From assembly GCA_021204335.1 (NCBI GenBank), contig JAJPZM010000066.1, positions 1 through 33,888 of the forward strand: a DNA stretch of 33,888 bases, in the 5' to 3' direction. Below are positions 1-9,625 of the stretch, one piece after another (the first letter of the stretch is position 1; every line of letters starts with the position of its first letter). The position numbers and the translations under genes were made by a program. Under the pieces are notes generated by a model that saw only the letters and a program-made list of their open reading frames with translations, was not told the DNA's origin and made no database searches. The DNA comes from Parabacteroides sp. (lineage in GTDB: Bacteria; Bacteroidota; Bacteroidia; Bacteroidales; Tannerellaceae).

Positions 1-118
1 AAATAGGACATTATGAGGATAATCATAACGCTTATAAATAGTACCTTTACAAACAGAATCGGACGGCCAGTTTACTCCGAGGATAACCCGCAAGTTATCG
101 CTAAAAAGGGTAAAATGA
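1..118 (+). CDS. 3' end of an unrecognised protein (partial, frameshifted)
   Basis: Frame 3 reads GHYEDNHNAYK and then meets TAG at 39-41. Continuing in frame 2 gives IVPLQTESDGQFTPRITRK and ends at TGA 116-118. The two pieces join smoothly if one A is missing from the AAA at 36-38. The basic, aromatic C-terminus reads like real protein, and a terminator follows 30 bp later on the same strand. I do not recognise the family. The gene begins left of the window. The junction at the A-run is inferred from reading sense, not from an alignment. Confidence 0.45.
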
Positions 119-149
119 GTGATTCTATCTTGTAAAAGATCGTGTGAGT

Positions 150-186
150 GGGACAGCTCTTCTATAGAGCCTGTCCCCTTTTTTGG
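150..186 (+). terminator. Intrinsic terminator
   Basis: GGGACAG at 150-156 pairs with CTGTCCC at 171-177, with an inner CTC/GAG, and is followed by CTTTTTT. The T-run lies on the plus strand, so it would end the partial gene to its left. FecR converges on it from the right. Confidence 0.75.
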
Positions 187-246
187 GGCAATTCTTACGT
201 CATAGGCTTCACAATTTTTTAAGATTAACAATTTATTTACTCTCTA

Positions 247-1274
247 TTACGGCTTCTCATCCAATATGATCGTATCTCCATGGGATTCATAAGTAATGGG
301 AGCCGTAAGGCTGATTATTTCTATTACATTGTCTAAGCTGTTATTTTTGATAACACCCGAAAAACGATAGTGTTTTATCTTTTCTGATTTGAATTCGAGC
401 TGCACATTGTACATCCGGTTTAATAATATGGCGATGTCGTCCAGTTTCTCTTTTTCAAACGCCAGTTCGTTGTTGCGCCACATGCGGGCATACGCCACAT
501 TATCCGAAGTGCCCACAGTCAGGCTTTTACTTTGCCGGTTCAGGCTGACGTGCTGGTCGGGAGTTAGAATAACCGTATTGTTTTCTCCTGTCCCGGCCTT
601 TATACTTCCTTCGAATAGGGTGGCAACAAAATTCGGATCTTCATCGTACGCCTTTACATTAAAAGATGTACCTAAAGCTTCGACTTCCATTTCCCCTGCT
701 TTTACGATGAAACGATGTTCTTTATCTTTTGAAACTTCAAAATAAGCCTCTCCATTCAGAGAAACATTACGCTCTTTTATTCCATAATCACTTTTATAAC
801 GGAGTTCTGTGTGGGAGTTCAGCCAGACTCTAGTCCCATCTGGTAATGTGATACTCGCTCTCTGGCCTTTTTCCGCCGATACTATATATTCATTGGCTAC
901 CGGCAAATCTTTCCGGGTGTATAAATAAGAGGAAAATGCAATGCCTATACATAATAATATGGTAGCAGCATAAGGCAGGAAGCGCATAAAATAGGATCTT
1001 TGTTTGATTGGCGTGATCTTCCGGTCTTCATTCGATTTCTCTATTTCATGCATTCTCTCTTTGATACGCAGGAACATACGTCCTTGTATTTCTGCCGGCA
1101 ATTCCTCGTCGGAGGTTTCAATCCAACGTTGTTGATAAAATTCCAGTATTTCATCTTTGGACGCAGCATTGCGGAGCCATTCCAGAAGCAACTGTTCTTC
1201 CTCCGGAGATGTTTCGCCACGCATAAAGCGGTCTAGTAGCTCTATATTTATATTGTTTTTTTGTCATCATTCAT
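247..1274 (-). CDS. FecR-family anti-sigma factor
   Basis: This is an inner-membrane anti-sigma factor that passes a signal from a SusC-type TonB-dependent transporter to its ECF sigma factor. The 325-residue ORF has a cytoplasmic N-terminal part (GETSPEEEQLLLEWLR), one membrane segment near residues 78-98, and the periplasmic FecR domain (LPDGTRVWLNSHTELRY, LNGEAYFEVSKD, VEALGTSFNVKAY). The C-terminal part, YRFSGVIKNNSLDNVIEII, is the usual STN-interacting region. The start is uncertain. Family-like residues (NINIELLDRF) continue upstream of the ORF ATG and reach an ATG at 1274 if one A is missing from the A7 run at 1256-1262. It follows the ECF sigma factor on the same strand with a gap of about 57 bp. 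Its cognate SusC is not in the window on this side. Confidence 0.85.
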
Positions 1275-1331
1275 GTTATATATCCGTATTAAAGGTCAAT
1301 CCCTTACAAGAGGAGTGAAAAAAGTATGTAT

Positions 1332-1928
1332 TTAACATTCGTTAGCCAAAACGAATAGTAATATAGCCAATAAATGATCATCGGACAATTTCTGTTTCAA
1401 AAAACGTAATGAACGGCAAAGTTGAGTCTCGACTGTTTTCTCGGAGATCGACAGGCGAGCCGCTATTTCTTTATTCGATAAGTTCTCTTTCCTGCTCAAT
1501 TCAAATATTTTTTTTCGTGACAGGGGTAATTGTTCGATCAGGGAATCGATATAGAGACGAAGCGAATCTGCGTCCAACTTTTCTTCCATCAGGAAGTCTT
1601 CATCGGACTGTTGTTGTGATAATGCATGAAATGCCGATTCAGACAGCAGGCGATTTTCAGTTTCTTTATAGACCATATTGCGGGCTATGGTAAACAGATA
1701 AGCATCAAAACCTTTATCCAAATCAATCGATTCACGTCTTTCCCATATCTTCATGAAAACACTTTGGGTAATATCCTCCGATAAAATCCTGTCGTATAAT
1801 AGTGAGTTGATAAAGTTAAAGACATGTGAATTGTATTTCCAGTAAATGGATTCGAAAGCTGTTTCATCACCTTCCTTCAGGCGCTTTAATACAACTGCAT
1901 CTATGCTTTTCAGTGTGTGCTTCTCCAT
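1332..1928 (-). CDS. ECF RNA polymerase sigma-70 factor (FecI-like)
   Basis: This is an extracytoplasmic-function sigma factor that directs RNA polymerase to PUL promoters when its FecR partner releases it. Region 2 is visible as YWKYNSHVFNFINSLL...ILSEDITQSVFMKIWE, and region 4 as a helix-turn-helix (LSNKEIAARLSISEKTVETQ). It is of the normal length, about 198 residues, with a hydrophobic C-terminal tail typical of Bacteroidetes members. I chose ATG 1928. The longer ORF starts at TTG 1943, and a -7 box (TACCTTTG on the minus strand, 1951-1958) would make that start nearly leaderless. AGGAGG lies only 2 bp ahead of ATG 1928, which is unusually close. The gene is intact and pairs with the FecR downstream. 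Confidence 0.92.
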   Translation of the reverse strand: MEKHTLKSIDAVVLKRLKEGDETAFESIYWKYNSHVFNFINSLLYDRILSEDITQSVFMKIWERRESIDLDKGFDAYLFTIARNMVYKETENRLLSESAFHALSQQQSDEDFLMEEKLDADSLRLYIDSLIEQLPLSRKKIFELSRKENLSNKEIAARLSISEKTVETQLCRSLRFLKQKLSDDHLLAILLFVLANEC

Positions 1929-1950
1929 ATCCTCCTTCTGCAAACTCTGG

Positions 1951-1958
1951 CAAAGGTA
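1951..1958 (-). promoter_or_regulatory. Bacteroidetes -7 box for the sigma/FecR operon
   Basis: The plus strand reads CAAAGGTA, which is TACCTTTG on the minus strand and matches the TAnnTTTG consensus. It lies 23 bp upstream of the sigma-factor ATG. I see no clear TTTG -33 box at the expected distance, so the promoter call rests on the -7 box. Confidence 0.55.
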
Positions 1959-2014
1959 AATATTTATTTGAATGATGAAATTCTTTTAACAGTTAGGTAC
2001 TGAATAAATGTACA

Positions 2015-2118
2015 TGAATAAAAAGGAAGAAGAGAGAATCTTGCCAGACCCTCTCTTCTAAAATGTGTGATTCAATTAAACACCCATTGCCGTGGGATTA
2101 TGTTTAATCTTAAAACGC
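2015..2118 (+). repeat. Leader-like element, left inverted copy
   Basis: The plus strand here closely matches the SusC leader at 14672-14788, which lies on the minus strand. In the 60-base block 2041-2100 the copies differ at only about nine positions. A 30-base core (starting CTCTCTTCTAAAATG) is identical, as are CCATTGCCGTGG and AATCTTAAAAC. The purine-rich flank before it (AAGGAAGAAGAGAGAATC) is also similar. No gene starts after this copy on the plus strand; the next 85 bp run into the 3' end of the GH31 gene. It could be a relict or duplicated promoter/leader, or one end of an invertible or mobile segment. Confidence 0.8.
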
Positions 2119-2203
2119 ACCAAAAGTATAAATAATTGGGCGATAGGTCTCTATCCGAAGGTGAAAAGAACTATAATAATTACAAATTAGCCTCTGCTGC
2201 GCG

Positions 2204-3804
2204 TTATTTTATCCGCTCGAACCAAGGCAACCTCTCGAGTGGAGTATTTACCTCTATCGTTTTGGGACCACGGAACTTCTTGCCAGTATCGTCTTTCCAT
2301 TCCCCCTTAGGCAACATCACCGTACGGGTATGTTCCCGGGTAACGACCGGAGCTACCAGATATTTATCGCCCAGCATAAACTGGTCTTTGCAATCGATAA
2401 AGCCTTGGTGCGGGAAAGCATATTCCATGTGACGGATAATCGGTTCGCCGGACAGAGCTGACCGGCACGCCTGTTCAAGGATATAGGCTCTCATCTGTTC
2501 GTGCAGGTGGGCGTAATTGCGGCAGATTGCCAGATGCTTTTCATCCAGGATGCGCCAGGGAGCGACGGAGAACTGCATCATAGGCATTAAAGCATGCACC
2601 TGGCAGGAACGGACAATCAACTCCTGGTCAAGCTTGGTCTGGTCGACTCCCAGGAAAGAGCCGAACTGTCCGCCGCCAATCATATCGGGACAGGTGTATG
2701 CATAGCCCAGCAGGCCGGCGGCAATCATATCGGGAATTAACAGCCCCATGGCATTCCAGGAATAATCCTTGTCGCCCAGCCGTTGCACAAGCGCCTGTCC
2801 GCCCATCTTCCAGCCGGCACGATATTCATTATAAGGGAAGTCGAGGCCGATCTTCGCCCAATATTCGCACATATCGACCGAGGTGGCCGACTTATCGTAA
2901 AACTCCAGCGAAGGGTCATTGTAATGGCCTATGTCGCCGGCGTCGAACTTAAAACCATCCACTCCGTATTTCTCCTGTGTAGCGCGCAATTGTTGTTTCA
3001 GATGTTCGGCAGCAGCCGGGTTGCTTAAATCGTAGCAGGCGCTATATCCGTTCCACCAGGGGATGATGGCAGCCTCGTTGGTCCCCTTCCGTTTGATCAG
3101 ATATCCTTTCTGCTGCAACTCGCGGAACTCCGGGCTGTCCGGGCTTACGAACGGACATATCCAAAGCATGATGCGGAAGCCGTCTTTATGAAGCTGTTCG
3201 ATCATCCCTTTCGGATCGGGGAAACGCTCCGGCTTGAAATCGAAATTGCCATAATATTTCTGCCAGTTATCGTCGACCATGAATACGCCAACAGGGAATC
3301 GTTCTTCAAAATGTTGTCTGCATATTTGAGAATATCTTCCTGATTCTGGTTATACATCAACTCGATCCATGTATTATACTGGGGTATGGAGAAAAACAGG
3401 GAGTCGGGTAGCTTACCCGAAGGCGGAAAGTGCTTTGCGGAAGCAGCCAGATAGGCATCTTTCAGGGTGTTGCCGGCAAGCACCGGTTCCAGACTTTCAT
3501 AATCGGAATAGATGCGTAAATCCCCGTTCTCCACTTTAAAGGAGAAAGGCTTGTCGCTCCAGATATACCGTCCCTGGGAAGAGACGAGCAACGGTACATT
3601 CTGATTATTCAGGTTCTCTGCGGCAAGGTCGAACAAGCGCAGATCCTTAAAAGGCATTTGGGAGCCTAATCCTACCATGCCACCCCACCATTTTTCGTTT
3701 TCCAGCGAAGTGATTCTGGATTCGTATTTGCTCCCTGCCCAGCCGGGTAATATCCCCAAAAGAAGGGATAAGGCTACCAAAAAGACTTTCATTGAATGCT
3801 TCAT
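2204..3804 (-). CDS. Glycoside hydrolase family 31, MYORG/PsGal31A-like (frameshifted)
   Basis: This is a secreted alpha-glycosidase. An N-terminal signal peptide (MKVFLVALSLLLGILPGWAG) is followed by a short beta domain, then the GH31 barrel. The motif DGFKFDAGD carries the likely catalytic nucleophile Asp and resembles the KFDAG(E/D) form of the MYORG / Pedobacter alpha-galactosidase group rather than the WxDM form of classical alpha-glucosidases. PDMIGGGQ is in the usual acid/base region. Alpha-galactosidase activity is therefore an inference. The gene is split into ORFs 3202-3804 and 2204-3280. Restoring one base at ~3300 (coding AACGATTCC, expected AACGGATTCC) joins them as NGFPVGVFMVDDNWQKYYG. 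It is the last gene of the operon, 43 bp after GH2. Confidence 0.82.
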
Positions 3805-3847
3805 GTTTGTTAGATTAGTTGATTGTCTTCACAAAGATAAAGCATTT

Positions 3848-6264
3848 TTACTTGATTGCCAACTCGACAGTTGCTGATTGCAACAGTGGGGAGGTTAATT
3901 TCACCTTAACCGTGCCCTCCTTATCCGTCACCTTCAAATAACCGACCAGCTTTCCCGACCGGCAACGCAGTCTGGTGCCTTTATAATTATCCGTCACGTT
4001 AGAGCCGCCGTTTTCCATGCCGACCAGACGGGCAGGGCCTTCCAGGTGGCAGGTCACTTCGTTGTCTGCCAGAACGACAGGGATATTGTTTTCATCCACA
4101 ACCTGAATCAGTAACTGCAAGAGGGTGTCTTTCCCGACCTGTTCTTCTTCAAAGAAAGAAGCTTTCAAGGCATAAGGGCGTCCGGACGTTTGTATCTTGT
4201 CTTTAGCTGCAGCCTTGCCGTCGTTGTAGGCAACCACTTCCAATACTCCGGGTTTATAAGGGATGTCCCAGGAGATAACAGCCGTTTGGTCATCGTAAGG
4301 CTTACGTTCGCCCACCAGTTCCCCGTTCAGGTAAAGTTTGGCTTCCCGGCAATTCGTGTAAGCAACGACTCGGATCGTTTCTCCCGCTTCGTAATTCCAG
4401 ACGGCCGGCGCATTCGTATCCATCCAGCGGTTTCGTCCGGCAGGTTGATAAGTACCCAGATAGGCAACCGGAGCGTCCGACCATAAAGCGCGCTGGAAAT
4501 AGCCGCTTGGTTTTATATTCCTGCCATATCCACCAGTCCGGCTGTAGAACCGCGCGATGGCCAGGGGCCAGTTTTACCCAGAAAGTCATATCCCGCCCAG
4601 ATAAACTGGCCGAAAACATAGTCGTTATCGCGTACTGCTTTCCAGGCTTCCAGCCCGCGGCTCGTTTCGCTTCCGTAGAGAATACGGTCGGGATATTTCT
4701 CATGGTCTTGCTGATAGCGTTTTTCCGTATAGTTATAGCCTGCCACATCGAGCACCTTCGGATAATCGGTTTCGTTAGACATCACCGGGCCGGCAAGGGC
4801 GGCTGTCACCGGACGGGAGAGGTCGTGCTTTTTGGCTTCACGTACCAGGTTGCGTGCAATCTCGCCCAGACGTTCCGCCCGTGGTTGTCCTTTCTGGTAT
4901 CCTTTGACATGTTGCTGGCCGATACCTTCCTAGTTCAGGATAGGATGAGAATAGGGATCGTTGGGATAATCGACTTCATTTCCGATACTCCACATGATAA
5001 TGGAAGGATGGTTCCGGTCGTGGCGGATCATATCGGCCAGGTCGCGCTCCGCCCATTCACGGAAATAGCCGGCTGATCCCTGAAAACCGGGAATACCGTT
5101 ATTCCAGCCGGTGATCCATTTCTTTTTAGGATATTCCCACTCGTCGAATGCTTCATCTTTTACCAAAAGCCCTAACTCGTCGCAGAGATCGTATAGATAA
5201 GGAGCCTGCGGGTTATGGCTCAACCGGATGGCGTTACAGCCGATCTCTTTCAATACCGACAGGCGGCGGCGCCATACTTCTTTCGTCACGGCAGCTCCCA
5301 AGCATCCGCCATCGTGATGGATACATACCCCTTTGATCTTCCGGTTCTGCCCGTTCAAGGAGAATCCTTTGTCCGGGTCGAACGCCAGCGTGCGGATGCC
5401 GGCATGGGTTTCCGATTCGTCTATTACTTTCCCGTTTTGGGTAACAAGCGTCTTTATCGTATATAGATAAGGAGTTTCCAGATCCCACAGGACGGGAGAA
5501 GTTATCTGGCACGACTGTTCCAGCGTTTCCACCCGGTTGCCCTGCAAACTGATATTCTTACTGCTGCTTCCTACCTTACGATGTTCTTTGTCGAATACTT
5601 CCTGCTTTACGGTCAATGTCGCGGGTTTGTCTGTTGTATTATTCAGTTCCGTCCGAATGGCGAGCGTGGCATTCTTTCCCTTCACTTCCGCTTCATAGCT
5701 TACTCCCCACAGGTTGATATGAACCGGGTTGGCATAGACCAGGTATACATCTCTGTAAATGCCCGAACCGGTGTACCACCGGGAATCTGCCGATTGGGAA
5801 TGGTCGACCCGTACCGCCAGCACATTACGTCCGCCCCAGTTAATGTAGGGCGAAAGGTCGTACATGAAGGAGATATAGCCGTTCGGGCGTTTCTCGATCC
5901 ATTTCCTATTGATGAAGACTTCACTATTGTTGTACACGCCTTCAAAATAGATATAGGCTTTCTGTCCTTTCCGATCGGCCGGGACATCCAGTTCTTTCCG
6001 GTACCAGCCAATCCCACCGGGCAAGAAGCCGGTACGGCTGGCATTGTCGGGACTCGCTATCTGTTCTACACTCCAATCGTGGGGAAGATCCAGTGTCTTC
6101 CAGTCCGAATGATCGAAAAACTCTGCCCCGGCATAGTTGATATCCCCCAGATGGAAAAACCAGTTATCGTTAATTAATTTATCTTTACCAAATCCCTGCC
6201 CCCATACGTCAACTGAGAATAACTGCATCAACAGCAGCACAACTAAATACTTCGTGTTCTTCAT
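3848..6264 (-). CDS. Glycoside hydrolase family 2, beta-galactosidase-like (interrupted)
   Basis: This is a secreted GH2 enzyme that would remove beta-linked galactose from imported or surface-bound oligosaccharides. Signal peptide: MKNTKYLVVLLLMQLFSVDVWG. It has a sugar-binding domain (LPHDWSVEQ, GGIGWYRKEL), an Ig-like domain and a TIM barrel. The acid/base Glu is in WSIGNEVDYPND and the nucleophile Glu in ILYGSETSRG. C-terminal Ig-like domains follow (LYLNGELVGERKPYDD). Two lesions are seen: TAG at 4930-4932 (HPILN*EGIGQQ, Gln plausible), and a missing base at 4518-4519 that turns GNIKPSGYF into GI*. With both repaired the protein is about 806 residues, a normal length. It lies between GH43 and GH31 in the operon. 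Confidence 0.88.
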
Positions 6265-6357
6265 AACTACTTGTTTTTCTAAATATAAAGATGGTCAGAA
6301 AGATTCAACCTCCTGACCACCAAAGATATATCATTATTTCGAATTAAAATGTATGAT

Positions 6358-7946
6358 TTACTTTAATTCTTCAACACGAAAATAATCTACATCAACAAAT
6401 CCTTTCCCGTCAATAATATCCGGGTTAATACAAAAAAAACTCCGACTTTCGAACCGATCCACTGACCTTTATCTATTTTCAATGTAAAATCGAAGGGAGT
6501 ATAATCATCCCCGTTCACACTATATGAATATTGGCAGGTTGCATTGGAAAGAACGCAGACTTTTAACCATAGGTTTTCAACGTCGCACTCCACGGTGCTT
6601 AATTCTCGGGGAGGATAACCGCAGGTTTCCTGATTTCCTTCATATAATACAATTTCTTTCTTTCCCTTATTATTCCGGGCACAAAGGTAAGTATGGTAGT
6701 TCCCCATCATGACTAATCCGGCTCTTTCCCCATCCTGTAAAGCGGATATGTTCATTTTGGTTGTAGCATAGAACTCTGGTGCCGGCAGTTTTTGCAATAA
6801 CAAATTACCGGAATAGTATAAATTGCCTTCTTCCGTTGGAGATGAAGCAGCGTATAAACGGATGTTTCCTTTGGATTCCGAAAGAGAATACCACTTGTTT
6901 TGTTCTGCAGCTTGCTATTGCCATTGTAATCCTAAGGATGAGTCGTTAAATTCGTCGGTACTTTGGGGTACTTCAACCGGATAAGTCGAGCCTACATTGG
7001 GTTTTTTATATTTCAAAACAGGTATTCCGCATCCTTCCTGCTTTTCGTCCAGTCCTATTATAGGCCAGTCATTAATCCATTTTGCTGGCTGCAGATGAAC
7101 TATCCTTCCGTAGGCATTTTTATCCTGAAAATGAATGAACCATCATTCTCCAGTTTGCGTATCAACTAATCCTCCCTGATGAGGACCGTTAATTCCGTTC
7201 CCTTCTTTCAGTACTTTCTTTGCTTCATAAGGACCCTCTATATTTTAGACCGTAATACCGTTTGCCAGCCCGTAGCAACACCTCCTGCCGGTGCAAGAAT
7301 GTAGTACCATCCGTTGCGTTTAATCATCTTTAATCCTTCAAGTACAGGATTTTCCTCGTTATTCCAGCAAACGATTTTTCCGTTATCCAGCAAACTTAAT
7401 CCGTCATCCGTCATCCAATGAAGGTAGGCAGGACCTCCGCATAGTTTGCTTCTAACCAAATAAGCATTTCCGTTATCATCCCAGAAAGGGCATGGATCTT
7501 CCCACTGCGAAACTTTTAATATATTCTTCAGCATCCATTTTCCTGCCGGATCGTCTGTATAAGCGGCAAACAAACCTTCTTCCGGCGTACAAAAATAAAC
7601 ATAAAATAACCCGTTATGATAACGGATCGAAGGAGCCCAGGATCCTTGTCCATGTGCCGGATATTTATAGCGGTCAAACGGTAGTTCGGTATATACATGG
7701 TTGATGATTTTCCAGTTAACCAAATCTTTAGAATGCAAAACCGGGATTCCCGGCGCACAGGTGAAACTGGATGCAACCATGTAATAATCATCATTTACAC
7801 GAATCACATCGGGGTCTGAATAATCGGCATGAATAATGGGGTTTGTATAAGTTCCATCCCCCATTATCGGGTGACCATACCTAAGAACTCATCGAAAAGA
7901 CCCTCAATAATAAACAGCTGGTTAACAGCAAAATCTTGTTTCTCAT
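6358..7946 (-). CDS. Glycoside hydrolase family 43 with C-terminal lectin-like domain (multiply interrupted)
   Basis: This five-bladed beta-propeller enzyme resembles the beta-xylosidase / alpha-arabinofuranosidase group, probably subfamily 12. The base Asp is in IIHADYSDPDV, the pKa-tuning Asp in WEDPCPFWDDNG, and the acid Glu in ENPVLEGLKMI. The concanavalin-like C-terminal domain begins near GLQWQ. I start it at ATG 7946 with signal MRNKILLLTSCLLL. Lesions: TAG 7881-7883 (Gln before VWSPDNGDG); one extra C in C5 7858-7862; one T short at 7243-7246; TGA 7143-7145 in GE*WFIHFQD (Trp expected); TAG 6915-6917 in LQWQ*QAAEQ (Trp expected); one A short in A8 6432-6439. Repaired length is about 529 residues. 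It is the most damaged enzyme in the window for its size. Confidence 0.85.
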
Positions 7947-8003
7947 GATTCCATTTTTATATATTCTTTATAATTAACGATAGCACTCATTACAACCAAT
8001 GGA

Positions 8004-9542
8004 TCAGTTATTAAAAACCTGCATTACAAACCCGGGGTCTGATTCATCTTTATCCGACACTTTCTGAAGGCCGATTTCCATAATCACATCTTCCGGGATA
8101 ATTACCCGATTGTCTTTAATAAGTATGCGGTTGGTAATATTGGTCGCCTTGTCCATCGCCAAATCTTGTCCCCAGACTGTTACGTTGGAAGCATCTATCG
8201 GTTCAGGATATATTAACGTTACCTTTTTAAACTTTCCAAATATACCAATAGGATATGAACCCAGAGGAACAGTTTGTTCGACCTCTACCGGTTCTGTCAC
8301 ATAGTCACGCGATAAGGTACGACCAATTGAAGCAATAGCAATCGCACCGTTCGGATATAGCGAAGATAAAAGGAAAGGACGGTTTGGATTATCCGTTGTA
8401 CAGGTTAATAAAGGTAGGTTTCTGCTTACTCGTGCCGGAGCCGACGCCTTGATCGTTTTGCCTGGTTGTCGATTTTCATCCCAGTGCATCCAGCTTCCCC
8501 TATCTTTAAATACCCAATAATCTTCCAGCTTTACATTGTCAATCGCATATTCGCCTCCAACACCGAACGGTTGTGCTATACGGTGCCATCTTATACCGCG
8601 AATGACTTCGTCGCGACGTTGTTTGATGTTACGTCCTGCCGGCGGAAAGCTCCAGTCCTGCTTCCCGTTGGGAAATGTTCCCGTAAGCGGATGCCTCATC
8701 ACACCGATTGCACAACCCAGTCCGGCAGCAATATAAGGTTCATCTTCACAATTGATAATACCCTTCGCTCCTTTCTCTGTTTTATAAGGTAATAAATCTA
8801 CTATTCTGCCAATAGTTGTAGGTTGGCTTATTACATTTTCGACATCGTAAGTACGAAAAGCATCGCTAAAAGTTATAAAACTGTTATCCAAAGCATGTTC
8901 AATAAATAAATGCGGAGCATATTTATGTCCCAGGTCTGATAACATCCTTCTCCATTCGGCATTGATAGATTGCTTTCCCCAATCCACTTTCCAGTAAGAG
9001 AACTGAGCCGCTTCTGCTTCTTTGAGTCTTTCTATCCAAAAGTTTTCCGGATCGATTTCTCCCAATATCGGTGGTTCCTGGGCACATACCCAACCGCCGG
9101 CTCCGCGTCATCCCCGCTCTTTTATAGCAGTTACAAGCTTAGATAAACGTTCTGAATTGCTTCCTGTAAAGGAAGGAAAACGAGTACTATCCAAAACCAT
9201 TGAACCGAGATAATCGTTGTCGGAGCTATTCTGGTTTTGTGGAATATCCCATGAATCATCCATAACAAAATCCATATCCATCCTAATTTCAGGAAAAGCA
9301 TTCAACCAATTCTCCAGAGGTCCATCTCCAAAAAGATAATTCTCATTCATCGCGTAACGAAACTCCTCACTCGATTTATGACTGCATACATAACCTTGAA
9401 GGTTCCATGTGCAGAAATAATCCGGCGCTTTACTGGGAGTATCCGGTACTAAGCTTAACGGTAAATCATTATTACATGAAAAAAACGAAGCTATTAAAAC
9501 CATCAATAAAATTGATTTATATTTGAACTGTGATATTTGCAT
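8004..9542 (-). CDS. Lipoprotein with GH27/GH36-like TIM barrel, function unassigned (nonsense)
   Basis: The signal ends in a lipobox (VLIASFFSCNND), so the protein is a lipoprotein. The next part has MDDSWD, RFPSFTG, LVTAIKERG.RGAGGWV and, at 9065 and below, FSYWKVDWGKQS. The order DDxW, a long-helix/strand unit and KVDWG mirrors GH27/GH36 clan barrels, in which the Asp of KxDxG is the nucleophile. A beta-sandwich-like C-terminal part follows. I cannot name a family, so alpha-galactosidase-like activity is an inference. ORFs 9108-9542 and 8004-9065 are one frame interrupted by TGA 9108-9110 (KERG*RGAGGW), where Trp (TGG) fits. It sits between SusD and GH43, the usual place for a surface glycan-binding or glycan-cleaving lipoprotein. 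Confidence 0.7.
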
Positions 9543-9625
9543 ATTTAATTATTTATTATTTAAAATCGGAGATGGAGTAATCCATCCCCGATTAAAACAT
9601 AATTGAACTTATTCTGACATTGTAT

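Noticed and set aside
1-246. Minus-strand open frame through the left edge (CEAYDVRIAPKKGTGSIEELSHS)
   Set aside because: It has no start codon, runs through a good terminator hairpin and overlaps the more convincing plus-strand C-terminus; treated as a chance open frame.
2136-2432. Plus-strand ORF downstream of the left leader copy as its target gene
   Set aside because: It overlaps the 3' end of GH31 in antisense and has no family features; the leader copy appears to have no gene after it.
4302-4748. 148-residue minus-strand ORF inside GH2
   Set aside because: It is out of frame with both GH2 pieces and has no family features.
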